From assembly GCA_019429205.1 (NCBI GenBank), contig JAHYIT010000009.1:1-64000 (forward strand): a stretch of DNA of 64,000 nt. The letters run 5' to 3'. Position 1 is the first letter of the stretch. Each line of letters starts with the position of its first letter. Shown here in pieces: positions 34,508-45,300 of the stretch. The DNA is from Mariniphaga sp. Lineage in GTDB: Bacteria; Bacteroidota; Bacteroidia; Bacteroidales; Prolixibacteraceae. The translations under genes and the position numbers were made by a program. The notes under the pieces were generated by a model. The model was given only the letters and a program-made list of their open reading frames with translations, did no database searches and was not told the DNA's origin.

Positions 34508-35488
34508 ATGAATCTTAATAGCTTTCTGATTTTGTTGTTTTTACTACCGGTAATTGTGTATGGACAAACCCCGAAAAACGATTTCCCGCGTGATACATCG
34601 TTTAGTGTGCGGAGCGCCGGCGAAAATATCAAAAAGGAATTCCCCAATGCAATGGCTGTTAAAGAATTTCAAGGATTGAAAATTAAGTCGGAAAAAGATG
34701 TGGTTTACCGGGCGTTTAAAAACCGGGAATTACATGCCGACCTGTTTTATCCAGATAAAACACTGGACAAAAAAATCCCGGCAATTATTTTAATTCATGG
34801 CGGAGGCTGGGCTTCAGGAAATAAATCGCACCTGGTGCCAATGGCGCAAATGCTTGCTGCTCATAGCTTTTTTACGGCAACTGTGGAGCACCGCCTTTCG
34901 CCCGAAGCAAAATATCCGGCTGCAATAACCGATTTAAAAACATTTGTAAAGTGGGTAAAAACGAATGCAGAAAAATATTACACAGACACTACTAAAATTG
35001 CAGTTTTAGGCTGCTCGTCAGGGGCAACTTTGGCTACTTTGCTAGGGACCATTGGTCAAAATCCAAAATTTAATTCGCATAAATTAGAAGAAAACATTTC
35101 GGATAAGGTTCACGCCATTATCAATATCGACGGAATTGTCGATTTTACCGACCCGGCCGAAAGTGGAAAAGATGATGACCCGAATAAACCTTCAGCCGGT
35201 GCGCGTTGGTTTGGTTATACTTTTAAGCAAAATCCTGAAGTTTGGGTCGAAGCATCTCCTTTAACTTATGTAAATAACGAAACCCCTCCCACCCTTTTTA
35301 TAAACAGTTCAATACCGCGGTTTCATGCCGGACGCGATGAATTTACCGGGATCTTACAACAAAACGGAATTTACTTTGAAATACATACGATTGAAAACAC
35401 GCCTCATCCGTTTTGGCTGTTTCATCCCTGGTTTGACGAAACATGGCCTTTAATCACTCAATTTCTAACCAGGGTTTTCGAAAAATAA
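34508..35488 (+). CDS. Exported alpha/beta-hydrolase esterase
   Basis: A 326-residue alpha/beta-hydrolase with a signal peptide (ending IVYGQ). The oxyanion motif HGGGWASGNKSH is near residue 97, the nucleophile elbow GCSSGA near 168 (Gly-x-Ser-x-Gly form) and a likely catalytic His in TPHPFWLFHPW near the C-terminus. An insertion DPNKPSAGARWFGYTF is typical of BD-FAE/acetyl-xylan-esterase-like enzymes. Removal of acetyl groups from pectin is a reasonable inference from neighbours, not proven by sequence. It is convergent with the pectinesterase at 35598, and only a weak hairpin lies in the 109-bp gap. Confidence 0.8.
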   Translation: MNLNSFLILLFLLPVIVYGQTPKNDFPRDTSFSVRSAGENIKKEFPNAMAVKEFQGLKIKSEKDVVYRAFKNRELHADLFYPDKTLDKKIPAIILIHGGGWASGNKSHLVPMAQMLAAHSFFTATVEHRLSPEAKYPAAITDLKTFVKWVKTNAEKYYTDTTKIAVLGCSSGATLATLLGTIGQNPKFNSHKLEENISDKVHAIINIDGIVDFTDPAESGKDDDPNKPSAGARWFGYTFKQNPEVWVEASPLTYVNNETPPTLFINSSIPRFHAGRDEFTGILQQNGIYFEIHTIENTPHPFWLFHPWFDETWPLITQFLTRVFEK

Positions 35489-35597
35489 AAAACCATTGAA
35501 ATTGCCTTTGAAAACGGCATTCTTCATTTATGTAATGTCATTTGAAATATAAACTGAAATATTTTTCTGAATTCCGGGCAAATTCCGGACCTGTAAA

Positions 35598-36563
35598 TCA
35601 GAGTTCAATATAATGCAAGACCCAGGTTCCCAAGATATTAAAAGGAGTGTAATTTGCAGCTTCGGCATCGCTTAACTGGTGCGACCATTTTACACGATTT
35701 TCTGTTTTTGAACCTTCTCCTGTATTTTTATATTCGGCGTAAAATGTTGTAGATTCGTTTCCAACATTGCTCCATACTTTCCAACCTTCGGGATGAATAT
35801 GTTTTCCCAGTTCACATTGCATAAACACAGTTTTTGCATAAGGTCTCCATGGTCTTCCCAGAAAAACACTCTGCACTTCTTCAAGAGCCGATAATTTACA
35901 GTTCATGAATACAAAGCCGAAAGGTTTTCCTTCATTTGTGCTTGCCGCTGTTATGTACGAATCGCTTCTGCTGATAATTTTGCAATTGCTGAATACAGCG
36001 GTTGCGGAGCCAAAAATAAAATCGGTGGTGCCCTCAATTATACAGTCAATAAATAACTGATTGCTGTTTTCTCCATCAAGGTAAGCTGTGTCCTGGTTCC
36101 CCAAAAGCCGGCAGTTTTTAAACGCACACCGGTTTCCTTCCACATGCAATGCAACGGCCTGGCCAACTCTGCCTGCCGAATTTTCGATGGTCAGGTTTTC
36201 GGCATAAAAATTGTCGGCTTCAACTTTAAATGTGTAGGTAAAAAAAGTGCTGTTTCTTCCACGGTCTATTTTGTCGAAATAATCGTCCCAGACAATGATG
36301 GTCTTTTCGGCATCCTCTCCAATGATCGAAAGCATGTTATTCCACGAGGGAACCCTGACTTTTTCGCGATAAACTCCGTTTTTTATGAAGATGGTAATTC
36401 TTTTATCGGGGAAAGCTTTTGTTGCATCAATGGCATCCTGAATTTTGATGAAATCTCCAGTTCCGTCGGTGGATACTACCATCTCGTACAAAACACCCGA
36501 TTGGGCAAATATATATGTACAAAAAATCACAACTGCTGAAAAAAGACAAATTAACCGTTTCAT
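35598..36563 (-). CDS. Pectinesterase (CE8)
   Basis: About 321 residues from the ATG at 36563, chosen because the signal MKRLICLFSAVVIFCTYIFAQ starts there; a longer frame would overlap the preceding gene. It hydrolyses pectin methyl esters. CE8 motifs are GNQDTAYLDGE, EGTTDFIFGSATAVF and FLGRPWRPYAKTVF, with the catalytic Asp pair and the Arg of LGRPW present. No extra modules or T9SS tail, so it is probably periplasmic. Last gene of the PUL 2 enzyme operon, 23 bp after the CE12 gene. It is distinct from the CE8 copy at 37417, with which it shares the core motifs. Confidence 0.93.
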   Translation of the reverse strand: MKRLICLFSAVVIFCTYIFAQSGVLYEMVVSTDGTGDFIKIQDAIDATKAFPDKRITIFIKNGVYREKVRVPSWNNMLSIIGEDAEKTIIVWDDYFDKIDRGRNSTFFTYTFKVEADNFYAENLTIENSAGRVGQAVALHVEGNRCAFKNCRLLGNQDTAYLDGENSNQLFIDCIIEGTTDFIFGSATAVFSNCKIISRSDSYITAASTNEGKPFGFVFMNCKLSALEEVQSVFLGRPWRPYAKTVFMQCELGKHIHPEGWKVWSNVGNESTTFYAEYKNTGEGSKTENRVKWSHQLSDAEAANYTPFNILGTWVLHYIEL

Positions 36564-36586
36564 TTTTAGTTGAATAATTATTCTTT

Positions 36587-37324
36587 TTACCGGATATATT
36601 TTGCAAATGCTAAATTCTTTTTTTTGCACTCTTCAACTGCCAGCCGGGCAACCTCGCGTGCTCCCTTTTCCGAAAGATGTGTATCGTCTTTTCTTCCTTC
36701 CGGAAATCTGTCATCGGGTTCAGTCCACAGGAACATTTTTTTTGAAGGTTCATCGCCCAGAGAGTTTACCCAATTTTCCGTCAGCTTTTGCAAATCAATC
36801 AGTGGAACATTCATTTTTTCCGCCACTTGCCGCACAGCCACCGGATAATCGCCGTGGGTGTCGGTCAGCTTTCCGTCTGCGCCAAATTTTCTTCTTACAA
36901 TGGAAGTAAACAAAACCGGTGTTGCCCCTTTTTCGCGCGATTCAGAAACAAACTTTTCAAGGTTTTCGGAATAAGTACCAAATGGGGCTGTGTATCTTGT
37001 TGAATCCTGATATTTTTGGTCGTTGTGCCCAAACTGGATAAATACGAAATCGCCCGGTTGCAAACTATCCAGTACAGCTTTCCATCTCCCTTCATCGATA
37101 AAACTTTTGGTACTTCGGCCATTTACAGCATGATTTTTTATGGTAACCGTTTTATCGAAATAATTTTGAAGTACCTGGCCCCAGCCGGTTTCAGGGTAAA
37201 CTTCCTCTTTTTTATTGGCCATGGTTGAATCACCAATGGTAAAAATCCGGAATCCTTTTTCCTTTGGTTTACCTGCCCAAAGCAGGCAAAAACTCAATAA
37301 AATATAAATTGTCCAGCGAATCAT
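36587..37324 (-). CDS. Rhamnogalacturonan acetylesterase-like SGNH hydrolase (CE12)
   Basis: A 245-residue exported esterase (MIRWTIYILLSFCLLWAGK signal). SGNH blocks are FTIGDSTMANK (nucleophile Ser), a Gly in GWGQVLQNYF, VNGRSTKSFIDEGRW, GHNDQK (Asn) and DDTHLSEKGA (catalytic Asp and His). These fit CE12 enzymes that deacetylate rhamnogalacturonan. The length matches the single-domain family form. It sits between two pectinesterases, with a 92-bp gap upstream and 23 bp downstream, so de-esterification functions are grouped. Confidence 0.9.
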   Translation of the reverse strand: MIRWTIYILLSFCLLWAGKPKEKGFRIFTIGDSTMANKKEEVYPETGWGQVLQNYFDKTVTIKNHAVNGRSTKSFIDEGRWKAVLDSLQPGDFVFIQFGHNDQKYQDSTRYTAPFGTYSENLEKFVSESREKGATPVLFTSIVRRKFGADGKLTDTHGDYPVAVRQVAEKMNVPLIDLQKLTENWVNSLGDEPSKKMFLWTEPDDRFPEGRKDDTHLSEKGAREVARLAVEECKKKNLAFAKYIR

Positions 37325-37416
37325 TTTGAATAAATTAAATTTCCTTATTCCTTATTCGATATAATAGTTTCAACAGCAACGGAATATGCACTTATGTGAA
37401 AACCGCCCTGTTGTTA

Positions 37417-38385
37417 TTATTTGTAAAACGGATGGTCTTCCAGCCAGTCTCCCAGTATTTTTACCGGATGATATTTTTGAACTTGTTCTTCAGATAGCTG
37501 ATGCGACCAGCGAACCCTTTTTTGTGGATTTGCACCCGGTCCAAAACTTTCGTATTCGGCAAAAAAGGCTGTTTTTTCCTTTTCCGGATCGCCCCAGTTA
37601 TGCCAGCCCCCGGGTTTAATGTGGTCTCCCATTTCGCATTTTATAAAAACCGATTTTCCATAAGGACGCCATGGTCTGCCGAGATAGAATGATGCTTCAG
37701 GTGCATTTCCTGTAATTTTACATTCAAGAAATACGAATCCGAATTCTGTTTTTTCCAGAGTAGATGGTGCAGTAATATAACCGCGGTCTTTACAAAAAAT
37801 GGTACAATTGTCGAAAACAGCCGTTGACCAGCCAAAAATAAAATCAACAGTTCCTTCAATGTAACAGTTTTTATAGTACTGCCGGCTGTTTTCACCATGT
37901 GGGTACAAAGTATCTTGAAATCCCAGGAAGCGGCAGTTTTTAAAGGCAACTTTATCGCCATTAATTCTTACAGCCACTGCCTGCCCAACCTGTCCGGAAG
38001 AGTTTTCAAAGGTTATGTTTTCAGCAGAAAAGCCTTCCCCAAAAATAAAAAAAGACGAGGAACCTGTGGTGCCCATTTCTTCACCAAACCGGTTCTTTTT
38101 CGATGCAAAATCATCGTGGGTCAGAATGGTTTTTTCCACATCTTCTCCGATAAAAGACACATTTGTTTTGCTTGCCGGAAGCACCAGTTTTTCCTTGTAA
38201 ATTCCGTTTTTTATGAAAATGGTTGTCTTGTTTTTTCTGAAATCGGGAACTGCATTAATGGCCTCCTGCACTGTGGTAAAATCGCCGCTTCCGTCTTTGG
38301 CTATTACAAAATCGTATGCCATGGCGTAAATTCTGCCACTAATCAGAATAATGAATATAATACCTGAAATCCCTAATTGTTTCAT
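37417..38385 (-). CDS. Pectinesterase (CE8)
   Basis: A 322-residue pectin methylesterase with a short signal peptide (MKQLGISGIIFIILISGRIYAM). Motifs are DFTTVQEAINAVP, GFQDTLYPHGENSRQYY, EGTVDFIFGWSTAVFDNC and YLGRPWRPYGKSVF, so all catalytic elements are present. It lies 9 bp after the GH43 gene and so is translationally close to it. It differs from the 35598 copy in a Ser-rich loop (EEMGTTGSSSFF), which may reflect different pattern or ester preference. Confidence 0.93.
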   Translation of the reverse strand: MKQLGISGIIFIILISGRIYAMAYDFVIAKDGSGDFTTVQEAINAVPDFRKNKTTIFIKNGIYKEKLVLPASKTNVSFIGEDVEKTILTHDDFASKKNRFGEEMGTTGSSSFFIFGEGFSAENITFENSSGQVGQAVAVRINGDKVAFKNCRFLGFQDTLYPHGENSRQYYKNCYIEGTVDFIFGWSTAVFDNCTIFCKDRGYITAPSTLEKTEFGFVFLECKITGNAPEASFYLGRPWRPYGKSVFIKCEMGDHIKPGGWHNWGDPEKEKTAFFAEYESFGPGANPQKRVRWSHQLSEEQVQKYHPVKILGDWLEDHPFYK

Positions 38386-38394
38386 TCCTTAATA

Positions 38395-40026
38395 CTATTT
38401 TTCTATTCTGAACCAATCAATATCTACAGTACCTGCATCATTGGTTATTCCTTCGCGTAAAGCAAAGTAGCCAATTTTAGCACCAATCCACCGGCCGGGT
38501 TTTGCCTCGAATGACGGACCGGTATTTGTAAATTTTTTTCCGTCGTTACTGAAACTGAAGCTGCAAACAGCTCCTTTTTCCACTTCAACTCTGAGATAAA
38601 TATCATTTCCTTCAAATTCTTCTGAGAACAATTCGATTTCATTTCCACCGGTGCGCGCATTTTTACACTGAACTGTCCTTACAAAAAGTTTATTGTTTTT
38701 GCGAACCAGTGAAATAAACTGATAATCTTCGCCCATAACAACAAAACCAGCTTCCTCGTCGTTGTTACGTGCATTAAAAGTAAGTTTGGTTGTAGCGGTA
38801 AACTCTTCGGCCGGAAATTTTTGAAGTAAAAGATTTGGAACGTTCCATAATCCTTCAGTATTTTCAGGCCTTACAATGCAGTTTAACCTGTAAAAGCCAA
38901 GGTTACCTGGCGGAAATCCAAAAGAAATATGCGGATTAGCATGCCACTGCCATTGCAATCCCAAAGTGCTTCCATTAAATTCATCGCTTTCGGGTGGAGT
39001 GACAACCGGGTGTGTTTTTCCAACATCAGGCTTTTTAAATGTGCGTACAGGTTCTCCGGTTCCGTCGCCGTTTTTATCGGTTCCAATTACCGGCCAGCCG
39101 TTATTCCAAACCATTGGATTCAGGTGTACAATTCGGCCGTAAGCTTCCCTATCCTGAAAATGAATAAACCAGTCTTCGCCGCTTTGGGTGGCAATCCAGG
39201 CACCTTGATGCGGACCGTTGATATCGGTATTTCCCTGGGCCATAACCACTTTTTCTTCATAAGGTCCGTAAATATTTTCGGAGCGAAGCACCAGTTGCCA
39301 GCCGTGAGTAACTCCACCGGCCGGGGCAAAAATGTAATAGTATCCATCTTTTTTGTAAAACTTCGACCCTTCAACGGTAGGGTGTTCGTCATGCCCATCA
39401 AAAATCATCACTTCGTCACCGGTTATCGCAGTTCCTTCCTGATTCATTTCGTTCACAACTAAAATACTTTTTATTCCTGCCCGGCTTCCGGCAAAAGCAT
39501 GTACAAGGTAAGCTTTGCCGTCGTCATCCCATAAGGGAGAAGGATCAATGAGCCCTTTACCCGCCTTTACCAATTTAGGATCAGACCAGGGGCCTGCAGG
39601 GTCAGTCGCTTTAATAACATAGATGCCAAAATCAGGATCGCCCCAGTAAATATGGAATTGATTTTTATGAAACCGGATGCAGGGGGCCCAAACTCCGTTT
39701 CCATGTTGTGTAGTATTAAATACATCTTCAGGAATTTGTCTTTTTAAGGCATGACCAATCAGTTCCCAGTTGACCAAATCTTTTGAATGAAGTATGGGCA
39801 GGCCGGGAATACAATTGAATGAGGATGATGTCATGTAAAAATCATCACCAACACGCACCACGTCGGGGTCGGAATAATCGGCATGAATGATCGGGTTTTT
39901 AAAGGTTCCGTCGCTGTTATCGCCAACCCATACATTGGAAACCGGTAACTGGCACAAAGCAATCATCGGAACAATGTAAAAATTGCAAATTGTAATTAAA
40001 ATTTTCTTCTTATTTAAATTTTTCAT
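38395..40026 (-). CDS. GH43-family glycosidase with C-terminal beta-sandwich
   Basis: A 543-residue enzyme; a signal peptide is likely (MKNLNKKKILITICNFYIVPMIALCQ). The five-bladed GH43 domain (about 30-335) has HADYSDPDVVRVGDDFY (base Asp), GLIDPSPLWDDDGKAYL and VEGSKFYKKDGYYYIFAPAGG (acid Glu). A C-terminal GH43-associated beta-sandwich (about 345-540) follows. Likely activities are beta-xylosidase or alpha-L-arabinofuranosidase on pectin side chains; the sequence does not decide. First gene after the intra-operon terminator (40100-40139), with the pectinesterase 9 bp downstream. Confidence 0.9.
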   Translation of the reverse strand: MKNLNKKKILITICNFYIVPMIALCQLPVSNVWVGDNSDGTFKNPIIHADYSDPDVVRVGDDFYMTSSSFNCIPGLPILHSKDLVNWELIGHALKRQIPEDVFNTTQHGNGVWAPCIRFHKNQFHIYWGDPDFGIYVIKATDPAGPWSDPKLVKAGKGLIDPSPLWDDDGKAYLVHAFAGSRAGIKSILVVNEMNQEGTAITGDEVMIFDGHDEHPTVEGSKFYKKDGYYYIFAPAGGVTHGWQLVLRSENIYGPYEEKVVMAQGNTDINGPHQGAWIATQSGEDWFIHFQDREAYGRIVHLNPMVWNNGWPVIGTDKNGDGTGEPVRTFKKPDVGKTHPVVTPPESDEFNGSTLGLQWQWHANPHISFGFPPGNLGFYRLNCIVRPENTEGLWNVPNLLLQKFPAEEFTATTKLTFNARNNDEEAGFVVMGEDYQFISLVRKNNKLFVRTVQCKNARTGGNEIELFSEEFEGNDIYLRVEVEKGAVCSFSFSNDGKKFTNTGPSFEAKPGRWIGAKIGYFALREGITNDAGTVDIDWFRIEK

Positions 40027-40099
40027 TTGCAGAAATTTATTTCGATTTAAATTTTAACATAAAAGCTCCACCTCGAATATTCAAATAAAAAAAGGGAAA

Positions 40100-40139
40100 A
40101 AACTCCAGCAAAGTAAAAAAATTACTTTTCCCGGAGTTT
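40100..40139 (-). terminator. Terminator between susD and GH43 (PUL 2)
   Basis: On the minus strand, AAACTCC and GGAGTTT plus AAAGTAA and TTACTTT form a two-part stem with a small internal loop and a TTTTT apical loop. A T-rich run follows (TTTTCCCTTTTTTT). It sits in the 224-bp gap after susD. It probably makes the downstream enzyme genes less abundant than susCD. Confidence 0.7.
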
Positions 40140-40250
40140 AATTTTCATAACCCATTCATTTTTTGAGGGTATTTTTCAGAATTGATTGCATGAGAAAAAA
40201 CTCTGCAGGCATTTCGTGGTTTTCCTTTATTTCAATTGTAATACTCCTTA

Positions 40251-42308
40251 TTAATTATTTGGCAATCCGTAGCCATTCGTTACATTGCCTTTTGATTGAT
40301 CAATTAATGTAAGTGGCATCGGGTGAAAGTAACGGGGCGCGCTGTTTTCACGGCCTACTACGCCATCCAGGATAGCGGCATTTAACATCGCTTTGGCATT
40401 TGGGTCATTCCAAACCCTGATGCCCCAGTCAACTCTTGTATATCCATCCGCTTCCAGGGCTGCAGCTTCGGCTCCGTCAGGATCAATATACTCATACAAA
40501 CCTTTAATGGCCAGATTTTTGGCAGGATATGCCTCATGAGCTTCTGCACCCCAATTGTAGATACCGCGCCAGCCCGGGTAAAGTGCCGGATCATTTGGGT
40601 CGGGAGTTTGTGTAACTATAGCGGTACTGCTTCCACCAACCTGAACATATTTAGTCCAAACATAATTGGAAATGGTCCTGCCGCTCGGGAATGTGAAAAA
40701 TCCGTTAGCTTCAAGGCCTGCAATCATATCGTCCATTTCCTGACGTACGGCAATGGCTCTTTCATTAAACTTACCGGAACGAATCATATCCCAGCGAACA
40801 TCCCCTTCTCCCAATAATTCTAATTTGCGCTCATGATAAATGGCATCTAACAACGCTTCGCCCGACAATCCGGGAATGTTGTTGCCTGCATCACCAAAAG
40901 CTCTTTCGCGGATTTGGTTTACCAACGCAGCCGCACCTCCATTATCGCTTCCTGATATGGCTTTTGCTTCGGCAAGCATAAGCATGGCATCGGCCATTCT
41001 CATTATTACATAGTTTATACCTGTCGCACGGAATGATACATTTGGGTAGTCCGGCTCATCTCCTCTGTTTTTGTCCCATTTGTTAATACTCGGTCCGCCA
41101 CCGCCGATACGGGTACCTACGCCGAGCGGTACCAACGCTTCCCTTCCGGTTGCCGCGTCGCTTCCGGTTACAACCATACTCACGTCCCGACGCTTGTCGC
41201 CGGGTTCGTAAGCGTTATATAAGAACGAAGGAATAATTCGGATCGCAGCAAAGGTATTCAGGTAAGCCAAATTATTATGTCTGGCGCCAGGTCGTCCCTG
41301 ACTGTATCCCATTTCAGCATTTCCAGTACCGGGAACAGTACCAATTTCAAAAAGCGATTCGGGACTTATGCGTCTGGAGTTAATCTCTTGCCAAACCTTT
41401 TGGAAAGGATTGTCGGCTTCTCTGTTGTCTGCTGTAACCAACATTGCTGTTCCGCTATGGGTGTTTACAGCTGCGTTCAGGTATTGTTCGGCCGTTGTGA
41501 TATAAGTCAGATAATCTGTGCGACGCGCGTAAACGCACAAACCGTCATCAGAACCTTTCGTCTCAAACTGCACATCGCCATACAATCCTGGAACATCTGT
41601 GCGAATGGTTTGCCATCCACCGGCGTGAAGCGCAATCTCACCGATGAGTGCGTTGGCAAAAGTACGGCTAAGACGTTCAGCCGTAATGCCACCTTGCCCT
41701 AAAACATACATTTTACTTTCAACGGCTTTGAGTTCTTCAATAATGATATCCATAATCTCAAAACGCGAAGTCAATTCGTACTCATCCACAACCTGGTTAT
41801 CATAACCAAAAGGAACATCACCAAAGTGACGTACCAGTTCCCAGGCGCAATATGCCGACAGGGTTCTGGCTTCTCCGTAAACTTGTGTCCAGGCTGTAGG
41901 TGTGTTACCTTCAGCGTCAGCCTGATATTCTGCCTTCTCTTCTATTAAACCGGCAACACGAGAAGCGCGTGCCAGAGCAGTATTTAAACCGTTATACAGA
42001 CCCATTGCAGAATTTATAGTTGTTGCAGCAGGCTGTAATCGGGCAATTACATTGTTTGCCGTAGGAAATTCGCTCATATATTCAGCATCCGATCCCAGGG
42101 GATCTTGCCAGTTGTAGTTTCCGCCGTGTGCGGCATTTTGGCGATATTCGGCATAAGCCCATGATAACGTTTTAAAGGCTTCATCGGGACTCGACATCAC
42201 AAAGTTGTCGTCGGATTCGCCTGCATTCGATACATCCAAATAGTCATTGCACCCGCCAAATATAATCGGCAACAGTGCCAGGTATATATATTTTATTATT
42301 TTTTTCAT
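40251..42308 (-). CDS. SusD/RagB-family outer-membrane lipoprotein (PUL 2)
   Basis: A 685-residue lipoprotein, longer than the usual 500-620. The signal is MKKIIKYIYLALLPIIFGGCNDYLDVS (lipobox FGGC). SusD features include ARTLSAYCAWELVRHFGDVPFGYDNQ in the TPR region and C-terminal MRMADAMLMLAEAKAI, HERKLELLGEGDVRWDMIRSG and FHPMPLTLIDQSKGNVTNGYG. It pairs with the SusC 39 bp upstream to capture glycan at the surface. The extra length lies in the middle and C-terminal loops. A terminator follows it, before the enzymes. Confidence 0.93.
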   Translation of the reverse strand: MKKIIKYIYLALLPIIFGGCNDYLDVSNAGESDDNFVMSSPDEAFKTLSWAYAEYRQNAAHGGNYNWQDPLGSDAEYMSEFPTANNVIARLQPAATTINSAMGLYNGLNTALARASRVAGLIEEKAEYQADAEGNTPTAWTQVYGEARTLSAYCAWELVRHFGDVPFGYDNQVVDEYELTSRFEIMDIIIEELKAVESKMYVLGQGGITAERLSRTFANALIGEIALHAGGWQTIRTDVPGLYGDVQFETKGSDDGLCVYARRTDYLTYITTAEQYLNAAVNTHSGTAMLVTADNREADNPFQKVWQEINSRRISPESLFEIGTVPGTGNAEMGYSQGRPGARHNNLAYLNTFAAIRIIPSFLYNAYEPGDKRRDVSMVVTGSDAATGREALVPLGVGTRIGGGGPSINKWDKNRGDEPDYPNVSFRATGINYVIMRMADAMLMLAEAKAISGSDNGGAAALVNQIRERAFGDAGNNIPGLSGEALLDAIYHERKLELLGEGDVRWDMIRSGKFNERAIAVRQEMDDMIAGLEANGFFTFPSGRTISNYVWTKYVQVGGSSTAIVTQTPDPNDPALYPGWRGIYNWGAEAHEAYPAKNLAIKGLYEYIDPDGAEAAALEADGYTRVDWGIRVWNDPNAKAMLNAAILDGVVGRENSAPRYFHPMPLTLIDQSKGNVTNGYGLPNN

Positions 42309-42347
42309 CGTTATTATTCTTTAAAAATTAGTATCCCTTTACATGAT

Positions 42348-45300
42348 TTAGAAAGTAACATTTAATCCCAACACAAACTGACGGGCACGGGGATAGGTTC
42401 CCCAGTCAAGCCCCGGAGTTGGATAACGGGCGTTGTTCATGTTGGCATTCGCATTCACTTCAGGGTCAAGTCCTGAATAACCGGATAAGGTAAATACATT
42501 GTACACGGCTCCATATATGCGGAGGTTGTTTGCATTAACCCGGTTTAACAACATTTTCGGCAACGAGTAACCTAAAGTCAGCGTATTGAGACGAAGGTAT
42601 GAACCATCTTCGATACCGATATCGGATACATAGCCTTGTTGCAAATAGGTTGATGGCAAACTTGCATTTGCATTGGCCGCGTTCAACTGTTCGGGGGTCG
42701 TAAGCTGTACCAAATCTCCATTCTGAATTTCGAAAAGGGTATAGGAGTCATTCACGATTGACAACTTATTGCCATACAATCCACCCCCTTTATTGATGTT
42801 ATAAAGCGTTGCCAATTTATTGGCATTGTAAATGTCGTTGCCATAGCTCCAGCTAAAATACGTGCCGAGATCGAAGCTCTTATAATTTACGTTGATGTTG
42901 AAACCACCCGTATGTTTCGGGTTCATGTTGCCGATTTCGACATAGTCTTTAACATCAATCACTCCATCAACGTACGCATCTGCAAATTTCGGTAAACCCG
43001 GATAGGCCTGTTGACCGGCGGGAACCAGACCTCCCTGATAGGCAACAAATGCACTTGAAAGATCGGAAACACCTTCTTTTAATGTGTACATCCCTGTTGC
43101 AGCGTCGTAATTGAAATCGTCCGGTGTATAAAATCCTTTACCATCCATTTTGTAGCCCATTACAATACCAACGGGTTTGCCTTCCAGCAAAATGTAGTCG
43201 GAATTTGGAATTCCTTGCTGCAGGAATTGAGTTCCGTAAGCACTTTGAATTCCTTCCGCAAGTTGGTCGATATTGCCTTTATTAAAGTTGATGTTAGCGC
43301 CTCCCGAAATGTTCCAGTCCTGGTTTTTAAATAGCACGCCCGTAAGAGAGATTTCAACACCCTTATTGCTGGTTTGCCCAATGTTGGCGAAGCTGGTTGT
43401 AAATCCGGTGATAGACGGGATATCGGTCAGCATCAGCAAATCTCTAGTGGTATTTTTATAAACGTCGATGGCACCCCACAAACGATTGTTATAAAGTGTA
43501 AAGTCAAGACCAATGTTGCGTGTAATAGTAGTTTCCCATTTTAAATCCCGGTTTGCCAATTGGTCGGAAGCCAGGTTATAAGATGGCTGATGCACATTAT
43601 TTAAGCCATATTGCCAGCGTGGGTCAGTTTCTGCTGCCCACAATTGCGACCACTGGTTAGGACCAATGGCGTCATTACCAACCTCACCGTAAGACACGCG
43701 AAGTTTCAGATCATCGAGCCAGGCTTTAGTGTTTTCCATAAACGATTCTTCCGAGACGCGCCATGCAACAGAGCCAGCCGGAAAATATCCCCAACGATGC
43801 TCGGGAGAAAAGTTCGAAGAACCGTCGGCACGGAAGGTCGCGGCAACCATGTACTTATCGCGCAGCGAGTAGTTTGCTCTACCGAAATAAGATTGAATAC
43901 GGTTTGGAGTACTAACACCCGAAGAAATTACGAGGTCTGATCCGTATTGCGACATACTGGCAAAAGCATTCTCTTTGGAAAAGTTGTTAGGAAACTTTCT
44001 GCCGGCTATTCGTATGTTTTCGCCTCCTGAGTCCGTAATTTCCTGACCGACCAAAGCATTGATCCGGTGAATCTCTTGAAGCGTTATTTCATAACCCAGG
44101 GTGTTTGTCCAACGCATGCTCCAGTTGTTCGCTTTTCTGTAATCAGCATCGCCGGCATATAAATTCGTTCCATCACTACTCAGATAGCTTTCCTCGTTAC
44201 CGCTGGCAGGTGTGGGCCCTCTCCAGTTTTTCGTTTGCGAATAATTCCGCGCCAGGGTCAATTCAGTGCGATAATTCAAGCCTTCAAGCACGTTCCAGTC
44301 CAAACCGGATGTAGCACGCAGAGATTGTCTCAAACTCAGGTTCTCACGGTCTTTTATAACATTTACAGGACTATATATGTCTTCCATTACAAAATTCTCC
44401 TCGCCCAAAGAAGAATGATTTAAAATAGCCAGATCGCCTTTTATATCTTCCGTAGCGATAGGACGGAAACGATATGATCCGGAGAGAGCAGAACCGTAAC
44501 CGCTGGTTGTACCTTCGTTACCCATGTTTTCTCTGTCCGTATAACGTACATCTAAATTGAAGTCCAGCTTTTTGCTTAATTCCTGATCTAACTTGAACGA
44601 TGCCGTAGCTCTTTTGGCATAGGAGTTCAGCTTAATGCCATCTTCGTCCATGTAATTAAAGGTAAAAATGATTTTTGTTTTGTCTGTTCCGCCTGTAATG
44701 GTAAAGTCATGGTTGTGGGAGAAAGAACTGTTATACACGTCCTTTTGCAGGTTGTAAGGAGAGACATTTTTGTAAGCATCAATACCGCCGGGGTTATTTC
44801 CGGTGTAAGCTCCAATGCCAAACAATTGCTGAAAAGGTTCTGTATAAGTTTCTCCGAAATAGACATCGAGAAGTCCCCATCTGCTTACCAGGTAATCATA
44901 GGGGTTTAAAGCGTCCATATACCCCGTGGGAGTATTAAATTTTGCATAACTGCTATAGCTTACGGTAGCCTCGCCTTCTTTGCCTCTTTTGGTCGTCACA
45001 AGGATAACGCCATTGGCACCGCGCGCACCAAAAATAGCCGTAGAAGAGGCATCCTTCAGCACGTCAATGCTTTCTATCATTTCAGCCGGAATATCGCTAA
45101 TGTTGCCAGGTATTCCATCAATCAAAACCAGCGGTTCATTGGTTTGAGAAATAGAACCTCCACCACGTACGCGAATAGAAATAGTCGCATCGGGACGGCC
45201 GTCCTGAGAAGTTATATTCACACCGGGAAGCCGTCCTTGAAGTGCTTGTGCCACGTTGGCAACAGGAACGTCGGAAAGTTGTTCTCCGGAAACGGAAGCA

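Noticed and set aside
35497-35524. Weak hairpin (ATTGCC...GGCAT) between the esterase and pectinesterase stop codons
   Set aside because: The stem is only about five base pairs with no clear T run, so I do not call it a terminator.
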